From Mesorhizobium_K quangtriensis (GTDB lineage: Bacteria; Pseudomonadota; Alphaproteobacteria; Rhizobiales; Rhizobiaceae), in the NCBI RefSeq assembly GCF_040081925.1, contig NZ_JBEBMF010000002.1, positions 496,001-560,000 on the forward strand: a stretch of 64,000 nt of DNA, in the 5' to 3' direction. A program made the position numbers and the translations under genes. How positions within the stretch are numbered: position 1 is the stretch's first letter; every line of letters begins with the position of its first letter. A model generated the notes under the pieces. The model made no database searches. It was not told where the DNA came from and saw only the letters and a list, made by a program, of their open reading frames with translations. This document shows, piece by piece, positions 51,093 to 59,755 of this stretch.

Positions 51093-52469
51093 ATGGCGTA
51101 TCTGCGTGACGGGATGGGGGACAACCATCCGCAAGTCGGTTCCGGCCGCTTCCCGGCCATTCTGCTGAATACGTTGCGTTGGGTTGCCGTTCCCTGCATC
51201 GGCATCGCGGTGATCGGCTGGTCGGCTGCGACCGTCGCCAGCCTGCACGCCGCAGGCACCATCTCGCGCGCCGGCGGTTTCGAGCAGGCCAGCCTGTTCC
51301 TCCAGCCCAAGCTGCGGATCGAAAAGCAGTCCGCGACAGGCAAGACCACCCTGCTCGCTGCCGTCGGTCAGGCACAACCGAAGGAGCATTTTACCCGTTC
51401 GATTCCCGAAGCGCAGGAACCTTCGCCGCCGAAGGCTGCGGAAGATCCCTTCGCGAGGGTCGTCCTCGAAGCGAAGCTGTCCCGCGAAAAGCTGCTGACG
51501 GCGTTTGCGGGAGCCGGCATGGAGATCGCGTCTCTCGAACAAGAGGCGGTGGCAGACGTGGACATGCTCGCGATGCCGAGCGCCGAGCGTTTTCTCGGGC
51601 TGGCGCAGGCCTCTGAATTCAAGCAGGACGCTGAAGAAGCCGCCGATCCTTTCTCCACGATTGCACTCGGCCAGACCGGCCTGAATGTCGAACTCGCATA
51701 CGCTTCCACGGAGGCAGGTCCGATTGAACCGATGCAGCTTGCGCTGGCGTCCCTCGACCTCGACCCTGTCGATACCGACGCCTATATCGGCATGTCGGCC
51801 GAAGATATGCCTGACAGCGTAGAAGCGCCGCCGGCGAGGCCATCCATAAAGCCCGCGAAGGACACGGCCAGGGATACGGCAAAGCCGAAGCGAGAGCCTG
51901 CGGAAGTCGTCGAGGAGCCCGCCGCGCCGAAGCGCAAGCTTCGCAATTCCGATCGGGAAGACTCCCAGCAGATGATGGCATTCGCCCGGCCCGACAAGCC
52001 GGCGGTCGGCGCGTTCAAGAACCTGTTCAACACGCCGAAGGCAGGCAAGGGCGTGGCGATCTACGACATCTCCGCGGCCGTGGTTCACATGCCCGACGGC
52101 ACCAAGCTCGAAGCTCATTCGGGCATTGGCAAGATGGCGGACAATCCGAAATTCGTTCACGTCAAGATGAACGGTCCGACGCCGCCGAACACCTACAAGC
52201 TGTCGATGCGCGAGAAGCGCTTCCATGGCGTTGAGGCGGTCCGCATGACGCCGATCGGCAAGGAAACGATGCATGGCCGAGACGGCATACTCGCACATTC
52301 CTACCTTCTACGCGGCGGACGCGCGGAGTCCCACGGCTGCGTCGCCTTCAAGGACTACAACCGTTTCCTGAAGGCCTTCAAGCAGGGCAAGGTCACCCAC
52401 ATCATCGTGGTGCCCAGCCTTTCGAAGATGCCGAAGGTCCAGCTCGTCTCGAACGGTCGCGACACCTAA
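51093..52469 (+). CDS. DUF2778 (L,D-transpeptidase-like) inner-membrane-anchored protein
   Basis: This 458-residue protein has an N-terminal membrane helix (TLRWVAVPCIGIAVIGWSAATVASL), a long, mostly disordered periplasmic spacer rich in Ala, Glu and Pro (about 60-300), and a C-terminal DUF2778 domain with IYDISAAVVHMPDGTKLEAHSGIG and the active-site segment RGGRAESHGCVAFKDY (His414, Cys416). DUF2778 includes the Tlde1 wall-acting enzymes, and the chromosomal rhizobial versions are probably housekeeping wall enzymes. ATG 51093 is chosen over TTG 51075. No type VI secretion genes are nearby. Confidence 0.85.
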   Translation: MAYLRDGMGDNHPQVGSGRFPAILLNTLRWVAVPCIGIAVIGWSAATVASLHAAGTISRAGGFEQASLFLQPKLRIEKQSATGKTTLLAAVGQAQPKEHFTRSIPEAQEPSPPKAAEDPFARVVLEAKLSREKLLTAFAGAGMEIASLEQEAVADVDMLAMPSAERFLGLAQASEFKQDAEEAADPFSTIALGQTGLNVELAYASTEAGPIEPMQLALASLDLDPVDTDAYIGMSAEDMPDSVEAPPARPSIKPAKDTARDTAKPKREPAEVVEEPAAPKRKLRNSDREDSQQMMAFARPDKPAVGAFKNLFNTPKAGKGVAIYDISAAVVHMPDGTKLEAHSGIGKMADNPKFVHVKMNGPTPPNTYKLSMREKRFHGVEAVRMTPIGKETMHGRDGILAHSYLLRGGRAESHGCVAFKDYNRFLKAFKQGKVTHIIVVPSLSKMPKVQLVSNGRDT

Positions 52470-52511
52470 TCTTCCAAGCGCTTTGGCAGATCGAGGTTTG
52501 TCGCGACGCTG

Positions 52512-52793
52512 CTACTGTCGCAATTCCTTGAGCTTTTCGGCTGCGGTCGCCGCGAGATCGGCGTAGCGGGCCTCCAGCGCTGTCGCCTTGTCGACAACGG
52601 GAAAATCATGGCCCATCGCCTCGAGTGCAGCCCTCAGCTTTTCGATGAACTGCGCCTGCCTCTCGAGCTCGGAAAACAGCGCCTTGACCTGATCCAGGCT
52701 GATGTCGGGATCGTTCAGCACCTTGGGCACGGCCTTGAGCATCTTGTCGCCAGACTGGATTTCGTCATCCAGTATTTTCAGCCAGTCTGTCAC
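52512..52793 (-). CDS. Small helical hypothetical protein
   Basis: The 93-residue frame from GTG 52793 begins TDWLKILDDEIQSGDKMLKAVPKVL and is almost entirely helical (LDQVKALFSELERQAQFIEKLRAALEAMG), ending LEARYADLAATAAEKLKELRQ. No family is recognised. A longer reading from ATG 52892 overlaps the upstream gene and its first 33 residues look non-coding. The start is uncertain because no clear ribosome site is present. Confidence 0.6.
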   Translation of the reverse strand: MTDWLKILDDEIQSGDKMLKAVPKVLNDPDISLDQVKALFSELERQAQFIEKLRAALEAMGHDFPVVDKATALEARYADLAATAAEKLKELRQ

Positions 52794-52860
52794 AGGTCTG
52801 TCGCCGCTTTGCCGAACTCGGCAGCTCGAAAGCGGAATCGGCCATCCGAAAGTCGCCGCA

Positions 52861-53481
52861 TCATGCGACGACCGCGCGCATTGCATCTTCACTGTCGTGG
52901 TAGACGGGACGTGCGATCGTGCTGGGCAGCATGTCGATCAGGAGATGGACGCGCATGACATCGCTTTTGTTTTCGACTGAATGCACGACCACATTGTTCA
53001 GGTCATAGAGGTGACCCGGCTCGAGAAAGAACCTGCCGCCCTGTATGATAAAGGTGACATCCTTGTGAGTTACGAGAGGCACATGCAAGCGATGGATCAT
53101 TGTCAAAATTCCTACATCGCGATGTGGCGTTATGATCTGCCCCGGTGGGAGTTCCGCCAGTTGCACCCGGATCGGATGGCAGTCCGGAAACGCCGGCTTT
53201 ACAAATATTTGAATTACCGCCTCAATCTCTTTGAACAGGGGACGATTCACATGTCGCAAGACATTGAGGGTTCCTGTCTGGATTTCATCGACCGGTCGTC
53301 TTTTGGAAAACGCTGGTTTGTCATTGTAGAAAAAGACCGCATTTCCGGGCCTAGCACCTGCGAGTGCAACACGGCTCTCACGATCAATCAGCCAGAAGGA
53401 ATCAGGCTGCGCCTTCATCACTTCAAGCAGCTGCGTGATGTCGGCCGAGCCGTATTCCTTGAGTGGAACGCCCAAATCCAT
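52861..53481 (-). CDS. Aspartyl/asparaginyl beta-hydroxylase family protein (2OG-Fe(II))
   Basis: This 206-residue protein shows the pfam05118 pattern: LPPGQIITPHRDVG (iron ligands His120 and Asp122), IHRLHVPLVTHKDVTF, then LYDLNNVVVHSVENKSDVMRVHLLIDM (His167 ligand and Arg177 for 2OG). All catalytic positions are present. Members hydroxylate Asp/Asn side chains or small molecules; the substrate here is unknown. AGGAGGG lies 6 bases before ATG 53481. This gene and its 5' flank are visibly less GC-rich than the surroundings, possibly indicating transfer. Confidence 0.85.
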   Translation of the reverse strand: MDLGVPLKEYGSADITQLLEVMKAQPDSFWLIDRESRVALAGARPGNAVFFYNDKPAFSKRRPVDEIQTGTLNVLRHVNRPLFKEIEAVIQIFVKPAFPDCHPIRVQLAELPPGQIITPHRDVGILTMIHRLHVPLVTHKDVTFIIQGGRFFLEPGHLYDLNNVVVHSVENKSDVMRVHLLIDMLPSTIARPVYHDSEDAMRAVVA

Positions 53482-53736
53482 TATTGCCCTCCTAGGCAGT
53501 GCCGTCGCATCGTCATCAATCCCATTCGATGCGCCCCGATCAATCTAATTCAGAAATTTCTGGCGAGAAAGGCGCAGATACTAAGCGCTGCCGGCCTCCA
53601 AACGCTGAAATGATAGGTATGTTGCCTGACCGGAAAACAATGTGTACCGGGAAGCCATCGCTACGCCCTAGAAGGCTAAAGTGAAGCCGTCAGCACGCGC
53701 CGCTGGACTGCCCCAAAGCGCCGACCGGAGATAACA

Positions 53737-54597
53737 ATGACCAAGGCCATCGCCGACATACCAGCCCTTTCAGCCGGCCGCGCCGCGGTGATCACAGGCG
53801 GTGCAAGCGGAATAGGTCTAGCCGCAGCCACCCGACTTGCACAGGCCGGTATGAAAGTCGCACTCGCCGATCTTGGCGGCACAGCACTAGACGCAGCGAC
53901 AGCTCAGGTCATACAGGCATCAGGCCGTGCGGAGAATGTGCTTTCCGTCGCCTGCAATGTCGCGAATCCTGCCGATCTCGCCGCGCTGGCCGACAAGGCT
54001 TTCGCAAAATTCGGTGAGGTGTCGTTCCTGATGAACAATGCCGGCGTCGGCAACAATCCGGGCAAGCCGTGGGAAAATCTCGATGCCTGGAAGCAACTGA
54101 TCGATATCAACTTCTGGGGCGTGGTGCACGGCGTTCAGGCGTTCGGCGAAAGAATGCTGGCGCAGGGCAAGCCGGCCATCATCGTCAACACCGGCTCGAA
54201 GCAAGGTATCACCACGCCGCCCGGCAACCTCGCCTACAACGTCTCCAAGTCGGCGCTGAAGACCTACACCGAAGGGCTGTCGCACGCGCTGCGCAACGAG
54301 CCCGGCGGCATGATATCGGCCCATCTGCTGATCCCGGGCTTCACCTTCACCGGCATGAGTGGCGGCGTCGGAACCAAGGCACCCGGCGCATGGACCGGCG
54401 AGCAGGTCGTCGACTTCATGCTCGACGCCCTCAAGCGTGGCGACTTCTACATCCTCTGCCCGGACAACGAGACGGAGCGGCGCACCGACGAGAAGCGCAT
54501 GGCATGGGCAGTGGGCGACATCATCGAAAACCGCCCTGCCCTGTCGCGCTGGCATCCGGATTACGGCGGAGCCTTCGCTGACTATATGAAAAGCTGA
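53737..54597 (+). CDS. Short-chain dehydrogenase/reductase (SDR)
   Basis: This 286-residue classical SDR has the TGGASGIG cofactor loop (about residues 27-34), the MNNAGVG strand, the Ser in IIVNTGSKQGI, and the catalytic YNVSKSALK (Tyr-x-x-x-Lys). It reduces or oxidises an alcohol or ketone with NAD(P). Loop residues after strand 2 (LADLGG) favour NAD. ATG 53737 follows GGAGATAACA. The product and pathway are not evident; the neighbours do not form an operon with it. Confidence 0.92.
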   Translation: MTKAIADIPALSAGRAAVITGGASGIGLAAATRLAQAGMKVALADLGGTALDAATAQVIQASGRAENVLSVACNVANPADLAALADKAFAKFGEVSFLMNNAGVGNNPGKPWENLDAWKQLIDINFWGVVHGVQAFGERMLAQGKPAIIVNTGSKQGITTPPGNLAYNVSKSALKTYTEGLSHALRNEPGGMISAHLLIPGFTFTGMSGGVGTKAPGAWTGEQVVDFMLDALKRGDFYILCPDNETERRTDEKRMAWAVGDIIENRPALSRWHPDYGGAFADYMKS

Positions 54598-54602
54598 GCT
54601 TG

Positions 54603-55238
54603 TCAGCGTTCGGACCAGCGCTCCAGGAATTCTTCGATCGAAAGGCTCTGCATGTCGGGGATTGCGTCGGCCAGCTTCGCGACCGGCCAATCCCACCATG
54701 CGGTAGCTTCTATGCGATCGGAGATTTCCACGGAAAAACGCCGACGCAACCTGCGCGCCGGCGTGCCCGCCACGATCTCAAAGGCGTCGATATCTTTCGT
54801 GACGACGGCGTTTGCCCCGACAACCGCGCCATTGCCGATCGATACTCCCGGCATGATGACCGCGCCGTGGCCTATCCACACGTCGTGGCCGATGCGGACC
54901 TTCCGCCCCTGACGCCGCGCCCTGAAATCCGCATCGACGCCCAACCAGCGGAAATATTCGTTCGGCCGGTAGCTCACCTTATGCTGCGTGATGCGCTCGA
55001 TCGGATGCTCCAGCGCATTGATGCGCGTGTTTGCCGCGATCGAGCAGAACTTGCCGATCTCGGTGTAGATGGCCTCTGCGTTGCGCTCGAAATAGGAGAA
55101 ATCGCCGACGGAGACTTCGCGCAACACCACGCGCTCGCCAATCGCCGCATAGCGCCCGAGCCGGCAGGATTTCAGCTCCGCCGTCGGATGGATGCGCGGC
55201 TCCGGATCCTTGAATCGAAGGTCGTCAGGTCTGTCCAT
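54603..55238 (-). CDS. Hexapeptide-repeat acyltransferase, phosphonate-associated (phn_thr-fam) type
   Basis: This 211-residue left-handed beta-helix transferase has PRIHPTAELKSCRLGRYAAIGERVVL, GDFSYFERNAEAIYTEIGKFCSIAANTRINALEHP, VRIGHDVWIGHGAVIMPGVSIGNGAVVGANAVVTKD and a C-terminal WWDWPVAKLADAI. The order matches the hexapeptide-transferase family usually found inside phosphonate-utilisation (phn) clusters. No phn gene is in this window, so it is an orphan member; chloramphenicol-type acetylation is the other reading. ATG 55238 begins MDRPDDLRFKDPEP. It converges with the SDR gene at a 5-base gap. Confidence 0.85.
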   Translation of the reverse strand: MDRPDDLRFKDPEPRIHPTAELKSCRLGRYAAIGERVVLREVSVGDFSYFERNAEAIYTEIGKFCSIAANTRINALEHPIERITQHKVSYRPNEYFRWLGVDADFRARRQGRKVRIGHDVWIGHGAVIMPGVSIGNGAVVGANAVVTKDIDAFEIVAGTPARRLRRRFSVEISDRIEATAWWDWPVAKLADAIPDMQSLSIEEFLERWSER

Positions 55239-55280
55239 GCCCCGGCTCTACGCCGGCCGCGACGAAGCGGCAAGCGCACC

Positions 55281-55763
55281 TTACTGCGGCTTGCCCTTCG
55301 TCCAGACCACATTCTGGTTGAACAGCGGCACGGTGGTCATCGACATCTTTGCCGAGCCGTCCTGCACCTGCCGGGAGTGAGCGAGGTAGATCAGCGTGTC
55401 GTTCGCCTTGTCGTAGATGCGGTTCACCACCTGCTCCTTCCAGATCAGGCTGATGCCCTGCTTGAAGATCTCTTCGCCTCCCTCGCCGAGCGCGATGTCG
55501 CCGATCTTGATCGGTCCGGTCTGCTGGCAGGAAATCGCCGTGTCGGAAGGATTCTCGAACCAGTTGCCCTTCTGCAGACGATCGATCACGCCCCGGTCGA
55601 AATAGGAGACATGACACGTGACGCCCTCGACCTCCGGGTCCTTGATCGCTTCGACGACGATGTCGTTGCCCAGCCAGTCGACTCCGACCTCGCCCACCTG
55701 CTGTGCCGCCGCCGGAGCGGCTGCCGTCAACGCGCCAATCGCAACAAAAAGAAGTATGCGCAT
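55281..55763 (-). CDS. creA: CreA family exported protein
   Basis: This 160-residue protein has a signal peptide (MRILLFVAIGALTAAAPAAAQQ) and then the CreA pattern VGVDWLGNDIVVEAIKDPEVEGVTCHVSYF, AISCQQTGPI and SLIWKEQVVNRIYDKANDTLIYLAHS. It is periplasmic, with no known activity. ATG 55763 has GGGAG about 7 bases upstream; the frame further upstream is not coding. Confidence 0.92.
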   Translation of the reverse strand: MRILLFVAIGALTAAAPAAAQQVGEVGVDWLGNDIVVEAIKDPEVEGVTCHVSYFDRGVIDRLQKGNWFENPSDTAISCQQTGPIKIGDIALGEGGEEIFKQGISLIWKEQVVNRIYDKANDTLIYLAHSRQVQDGSAKMSMTTVPLFNQNVVWTKGKPQ

Positions 55764-55875
55764 CGAAGTCTCCCGAATTGCCTGGCGATGAATTGGGTTC
55801 TGGATAGGCATCGTGCAAGCCGTGCGCGGCATCATGGCTCTTTTTTGTGCCGATGCGCCACGTTATATCTAACGA

Positions 55876-56037
55876 ATGAAGCAGTTCTCGCACCTGCCGG
55901 CCGCAAACATCGCGAAGATCGCCCTCGGCGTAGCTCTGCTTGCCGGTGCGACAGGGTTGGCGTTTGCCTCGTGGATCGACAAGGGCGCTGCCATTTTCAT
56001 GACGAGTGTCGAGGCCGGCCTGGCCTGGTGCTTCTGA
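55876..56037 (+). CDS. 53-residue single-span membrane protein
   Basis: A frame of 54 codons from ATG 55876 encodes MKQFSHLPAANIAKIALGVA followed by one membrane helix (LLAGATGLAFASWI), then DKGAAIFMTSVEAGLAWCF and stop. It is too short for most gene finders. The hydrophobic pattern, good codon use and placement 28 bases before the SCO gene support it. No family is recognised. A link with SCO/cytochrome oxidase assembly is a guess from position. Confidence 0.6.
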   Translation: MKQFSHLPAANIAKIALGVALLAGATGLAFASWIDKGAAIFMTSVEAGLAWCF

Positions 56038-56065
56038 CAAAGCCTATAGCGACCGGGACCCCCTC

Positions 56066-56644
56066 ATGATGCGTTTCGTGATTTCCGGCATTCTGGTGCT
56101 CATGGCCGCCGTGATGGGCGTGATCGCCTTCCAGTGGTACCAGATGCGTTTTGCCACGACCGCTTATGGCGCGTCTTTCACGCTGGTCGACCAGAAGGGC
56201 CAGCCGATCACGGAAGCCGCTTTCCGGGGCCAGCCCAGCGCGGTGTTCTTCGGCTTCACGCATTGCCCCGAAGTGTGCCCGACCACGCTTTTCGAAATGG
56301 ACGGGTGGCTGAAGCAGCTCGGCGACGAAGGCAAGGGCATCCGTGCCTATTTCGTGACCGTTGATCCCGAGCGCGACACCGCAGAGATCATGGATCGCTA
56401 TGTCGGAAACGTCTCCAACCGCATCACCGGCATCACGGGCGAACCCGACAAGGTTCACGAGATGGCGAAGTCGTTTGGCATATTCTGGCGGAAAGTCGAT
56501 CTGGAGGGCGGCGACTATACGATGGATCACACGGCTTCGGTCTTGTTGCTGGACGGCTCAGGCGACTTCTTCGGTACGATCGCATACGAAGAAAATTCCG
56601 ACACCGCGCTCGCCAAGCTGAAGCGCCTCGCGGCCAAAGGCTGA
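56066..56644 (+). CDS. SCO1/SenC family copper chaperone
   Basis: This 192-residue protein has an N-terminal membrane anchor (FVISGILVLMAAVMGVIAF) and a thioredoxin-like domain facing the periplasm with the copper ligands Cys67 and Cys71 (FTHCPEVC) and His155 (YTMDHTAS). It delivers copper to cytochrome c oxidase or handles its thiols. ATG 56066 (or 56069) is the start; the longer frame from 56006 overlaps the small gene. Its stop overlaps prmA (TGATG). Confidence 0.94.
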   Translation: MMRFVISGILVLMAAVMGVIAFQWYQMRFATTAYGASFTLVDQKGQPITEAAFRGQPSAVFFGFTHCPEVCPTTLFEMDGWLKQLGDEGKGIRAYFVTVDPERDTAEIMDRYVGNVSNRITGITGEPDKVHEMAKSFGIFWRKVDLEGGDYTMDHTASVLLLDGSGDFFGTIAYEENSDTALAKLKRLAAKG

Positions 56645-57516
56645 TGCCACAGACGCGCCTCCACGTCGCGACGGACGCAGCCGCTGCCGACCGGCTGTTT
56701 CCCATTCTGGAAGCAGCCTTCGAGGAAGACGGCCTGCCGCTTTCGCTGTTCGACCTCGACGAGGCGAACGGCATAAAGGAAATCTCGCTTTATGCCGATG
56801 GTGAAGTGGATGCGGCCGAGCAACGGTTGCGCGCCATCCTCGACGACATCGGTATCGCAACTCCGATTGAGCGGGAAACTCTTCCCGATATTGACTGGGT
56901 AGCAAAGTCGCTTGAAGGCTTGCAGCCCGTGCGCGCCGGCCGTTTCCTTGTCCACGGTTCGCACGACCGGGCCAAACGCAGGCCCGGCGATCTGGCGATC
57001 GAGATCGAAGCCGGTCTGGCTTTCGGCACCGGCCATCACGGAACGACTTCGGGCTGTCTCGAAATGATCGAGATGGTCGCCCGGCGAGAGAAGCCACAAA
57101 ACGCTCTCGACCTCGGAACCGGCAGTGCGGTCCTAGCGATCGCGCTCGCCAAGCTTTCGCATATTCCGGTCCTCGCGACCGACATCGATCCAGTGGCGAC
57201 GACAGTCGCACACGAAAACGCGAAGCTGAACCATGTTTCGCGATATATCGAGACCAGTACCGCGGCCGGTTTCCACGACCCGATCTTTGCCCGGCGCGCT
57301 CCATTCGACCTTATCGTGGCCAATATCCTTGCGCGGCCGCTGATGCGCATGGCGCCAGACATGGCGCGTTCCGTCAGGCCCGGAGGATCTTTGATCCTAT
57401 CGGGAATTCTGGAGCGCCAGCGAAACGCCGTTCTCGCGGCCTATGTGGGCCAACAGTTCAGGCAGGTGCGCACGCTCTGGCGCGAAGGCTGGGTGACCAT
57501 CCACCTGAAACGCTGA
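56644..57516 (+). CDS. prmA: Ribosomal protein L11 methyltransferase
   Basis: This 290-residue SAM enzyme trimethylates ribosomal protein L11. Its N-terminal L11-binding domain is followed by IEAGLAFGTGHHGTTSGCLEMIE, the SAM motif ALDLGTGSAVLAIAL (about 154-168), ATDIDPVA and DLIVANILARPLM, the PrmA signature NxLxxPL. ATG 56644 overlaps the SCO stop. The one oddity is GTGSAVLAIA in place of the usual GCGSGILAIA. Confidence 0.94.
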   Translation: MPQTRLHVATDAAAADRLFPILEAAFEEDGLPLSLFDLDEANGIKEISLYADGEVDAAEQRLRAILDDIGIATPIERETLPDIDWVAKSLEGLQPVRAGRFLVHGSHDRAKRRPGDLAIEIEAGLAFGTGHHGTTSGCLEMIEMVARREKPQNALDLGTGSAVLAIALAKLSHIPVLATDIDPVATTVAHENAKLNHVSRYIETSTAAGFHDPIFARRAPFDLIVANILARPLMRMAPDMARSVRPGGSLILSGILERQRNAVLAAYVGQQFRQVRTLWREGWVTIHLKR

Positions 57517-57610
57517 ACGCCCACTACCGGTGGCACAAGCGGCACGCGTTGCAACCCATCGTCCGCGGCATTAGATTCGCGCCCCTGTTCCCACGCCAAA
57601 GCGGGTCTCC

Positions 57611-59455
57611 ATGTTCCAGGATTTCGACGAGGTAAGCGACCCATCCAAAGGCAGGGAGCGTGTGTCGCGCCTGCGCGAATGGCTCGCTGAAAAGGGGTTG
57701 GACGGCTTCATCGTACCCCGCGCCGACGAATATCAGGGCGAGTACGTCCCCGCCCATTCCGAACGCCTCAAGTGGCTGACGGGGTTCTCTGGTTCCGCCG
57801 GTGTCGCGATCGTGCTTGCGAACCGGGCCGTCATCTTCGTCGACGGACGCTATACGCTGCAGGTGCGCGATCAGGCCGACCCGGAAATCTTCGCCATCGA
57901 AAGCCTGATCGACAATCCGCCGGCCAAATGGCTGAAGGAAAATCTGCGCGCCGGAACCCGGCTTGCCTACGATCCCTGGCTGCACACGATCGGCGAGGTC
58001 AAGGCGCTATCGGAAGCAGCCGAAAAAGTCGGCGTCGAGCTTGTTCCCGTCTCAATCAATCCGGTCGACGCAATCTGGCCAGATCAGCCCAAGCCGCCGC
58101 CGCAGCCCGTCGAAATCCACCCCATCGAGTTCGCGGGCGAACTCGCCAAGGACAAGCTCGCCCGCCTTGCCGCAGCAATCGCCAGGGAGGGCGCAACCCA
58201 CGCGGTGTTGACGGACCCATCCTCCGTCGCATGGGCTTTCAACATACGCGGCTCAGACGTACCGCACACGCCGCTCGCTCTAGGCTTTGCCGTGCTGGCT
58301 GCGGAAGGCCCGCACCTGTTGTTCATGGACAAGCGCAAGCTGCCGATCCGGACGGAAGCCTATCTGACGCAACTCGCCAACCTCCGGACGCCATCGACGC
58401 TGGAGGCCGAGATCACGACGCTGGCGAAGGGCGGCGCGAAGATCGCGCTCGACCCGGTTCTTGCGGCTGAGCGGCTGCGCATGCTGATCGCCGAGGGCGG
58501 CGGGAGCGTCGTCAAGGCCGCCGACCCGGCGCGCATCCCTCGCGCGACCAAGAACAGCGCCGAGATCGCAGGCGCTCGGGCCGCGCACCGCCGCGACGGC
58601 GCCGCCGTGGCCAAGCTACTCTGCTGGCTCGACCGGCAGCAGCCGGACACGCTGGATGAGATCGCCGTGGTGACGAAGCTGGAGGAAATGCGCCGCGTTA
58701 CCGGCGACGAAACCCAGATGCCCCTGCGCGAGGTATCATTCGCGACAATCGCGGGTGCCGGACCAAACGGCGCGATCATGCATTACCGGGTGTCAACCGC
58801 GAGCAACCGTCCCTTGAAGGCCGGCGAACTGTTCCTGCTCGATTCCGGCGGCCAATATCAGGACGGTACGACAGATATCACCCGTACCGTCCCGATCGGG
58901 GAGCCTACGCTGGAAATGCGGACGCGCTACACGCTAGTACTCAAGGGACTGATCAACATCTCTCTCCTGCGCTTTCCCGCGGGGACCAGAGGCGCCGACA
59001 TCGATGCTGTTGCGAGGCTCGCTCTGTGGAAGGACGGCCTAGACTACGCGCATGGAACGGGTCATGGCGTCGGCTCCTATTTGTCGGTCCATGAGGGGCC
59101 GCAGAGGATTGCCAGGACGGGCATGGAGAAGCTGCTGGACGGCATGATCCTGTCCAACGAGCCGGGCTACTACAAGCCTGGCAGCTACGGCATCCGTCTG
59201 GAAAACCTGATCCTCGTGACCCCCGCCGAAAACCTGCCGGACGGCGACATCGCCATGCACGGCTTCGAGACGCTGACGCTGGCGCCCTTCGACAAGCAGA
59301 TGCTGCGAACGAGCCTGCTCACGCGCGACGAACTGCACTGGCTCGACGAATACCACGCCCGCGTGCTTTCCGAGATCGGGCCGATGGTCAATGGCGAGGT
59401 GCTTGCCTGGCTCGAAAACGCCACCGCTCCACTGCCCCGCGATGAGAAGGACTGA
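57611..59455 (+). CDS. M24 family Xaa-Pro aminopeptidase (AMPP-like)
   Basis: This 614-residue metallopeptidase has three parts: an N-terminal creatinase-like domain (SRLREWLAEKGLDGFIVPRADEYQGEYVP), a second similar domain, and a C-terminal pita-bread catalytic domain with LLDSGGQYQDGTTDITRT (two Asp ligands), GTGHGVGSYLSVHEGPQ (His), ILSNEPGYYKPGSYGIRLENLILV (Glu ligands). It removes N-terminal residues before proline. The three-domain length matches the eukaryote-like AMPP form common in rhizobia. ATG 57611 is the first start after a purine-poor leader. Confidence 0.93.
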   Translation: MFQDFDEVSDPSKGRERVSRLREWLAEKGLDGFIVPRADEYQGEYVPAHSERLKWLTGFSGSAGVAIVLANRAVIFVDGRYTLQVRDQADPEIFAIESLIDNPPAKWLKENLRAGTRLAYDPWLHTIGEVKALSEAAEKVGVELVPVSINPVDAIWPDQPKPPPQPVEIHPIEFAGELAKDKLARLAAAIAREGATHAVLTDPSSVAWAFNIRGSDVPHTPLALGFAVLAAEGPHLLFMDKRKLPIRTEAYLTQLANLRTPSTLEAEITTLAKGGAKIALDPVLAAERLRMLIAEGGGSVVKAADPARIPRATKNSAEIAGARAAHRRDGAAVAKLLCWLDRQQPDTLDEIAVVTKLEEMRRVTGDETQMPLREVSFATIAGAGPNGAIMHYRVSTASNRPLKAGELFLLDSGGQYQDGTTDITRTVPIGEPTLEMRTRYTLVLKGLINISLLRFPAGTRGADIDAVARLALWKDGLDYAHGTGHGVGSYLSVHEGPQRIARTGMEKLLDGMILSNEPGYYKPGSYGIRLENLILVTPAENLPDGDIAMHGFETLTLAPFDKQMLRTSLLTRDELHWLDEYHARVLSEIGPMVNGEVLAWLENATAPLPRDEKD

Positions 59456-59458
59456 GGC

Positions 59459-59755
59459 TCAGCCGAAGATCTGGCGTCCGACGATGAGTACGGCGGCGGA
59501 CACCAGGAAAAGTTGCAGCATGCCGAAGCGCAGCGACATCAGTCCGGCGACAGCCAGCGCAACCAGTTCGACTGGACCCGCCGTCAGCGCCGCCGGCGCA
59601 ACGAGAGTTGTCAGAACCGCAGCCGGCACGGCGTTCAGTGCGGCTTCCACGCGCGGGTGAACCCTCTCGAAGCGCGACAGCACCAGATGCCCGCCGATGC
59701 GGGTGAGATAGGTCGCCACCGCGCCCCACAGGATGATCCAGGCAGTCGCGCTCAT
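59459..59755 (-). CDS. azlD: AzlD-type small subunit of a branched-chain amino acid exporter
   Basis: The 98-residue membrane protein has three or four helices (AWIILWGAVATYLTRIGGHLVL, VEAALNAVPAAVLTTLVAPAAL, LVALAVAGLMSL, LQLFLVSAAVLIVG). It has the AzlD pattern with RIGGHLVLSRFERVHPRVEAALNAVPAAVL. Its ATG lies in a 4-base overlap with azlC (ATGA), making a coupled pair that exports valine, leucine or isoleucine analogues. Confidence 0.92.
   Translation of the reverse strand: MSATAWIILWGAVATYLTRIGGHLVLSRFERVHPRVEAALNAVPAAVLTTLVAPAALTAGPVELVALAVAGLMSLRFGMLQLFLVSAAVLIVGRQIFG

Noticed and set aside
51093..52469. Type VI secretion Tlde1 effector
   Set aside because: It has an N-terminal membrane anchor and long spacer, with no immunity gene or secretion genes nearby, so a housekeeping wall role is more likely.
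54600..56069. 489-codon plus-strand frame across acyltransferase and creA
   Set aside because: Crosses two real genes on the other strand and has an implausible amino-acid mix.
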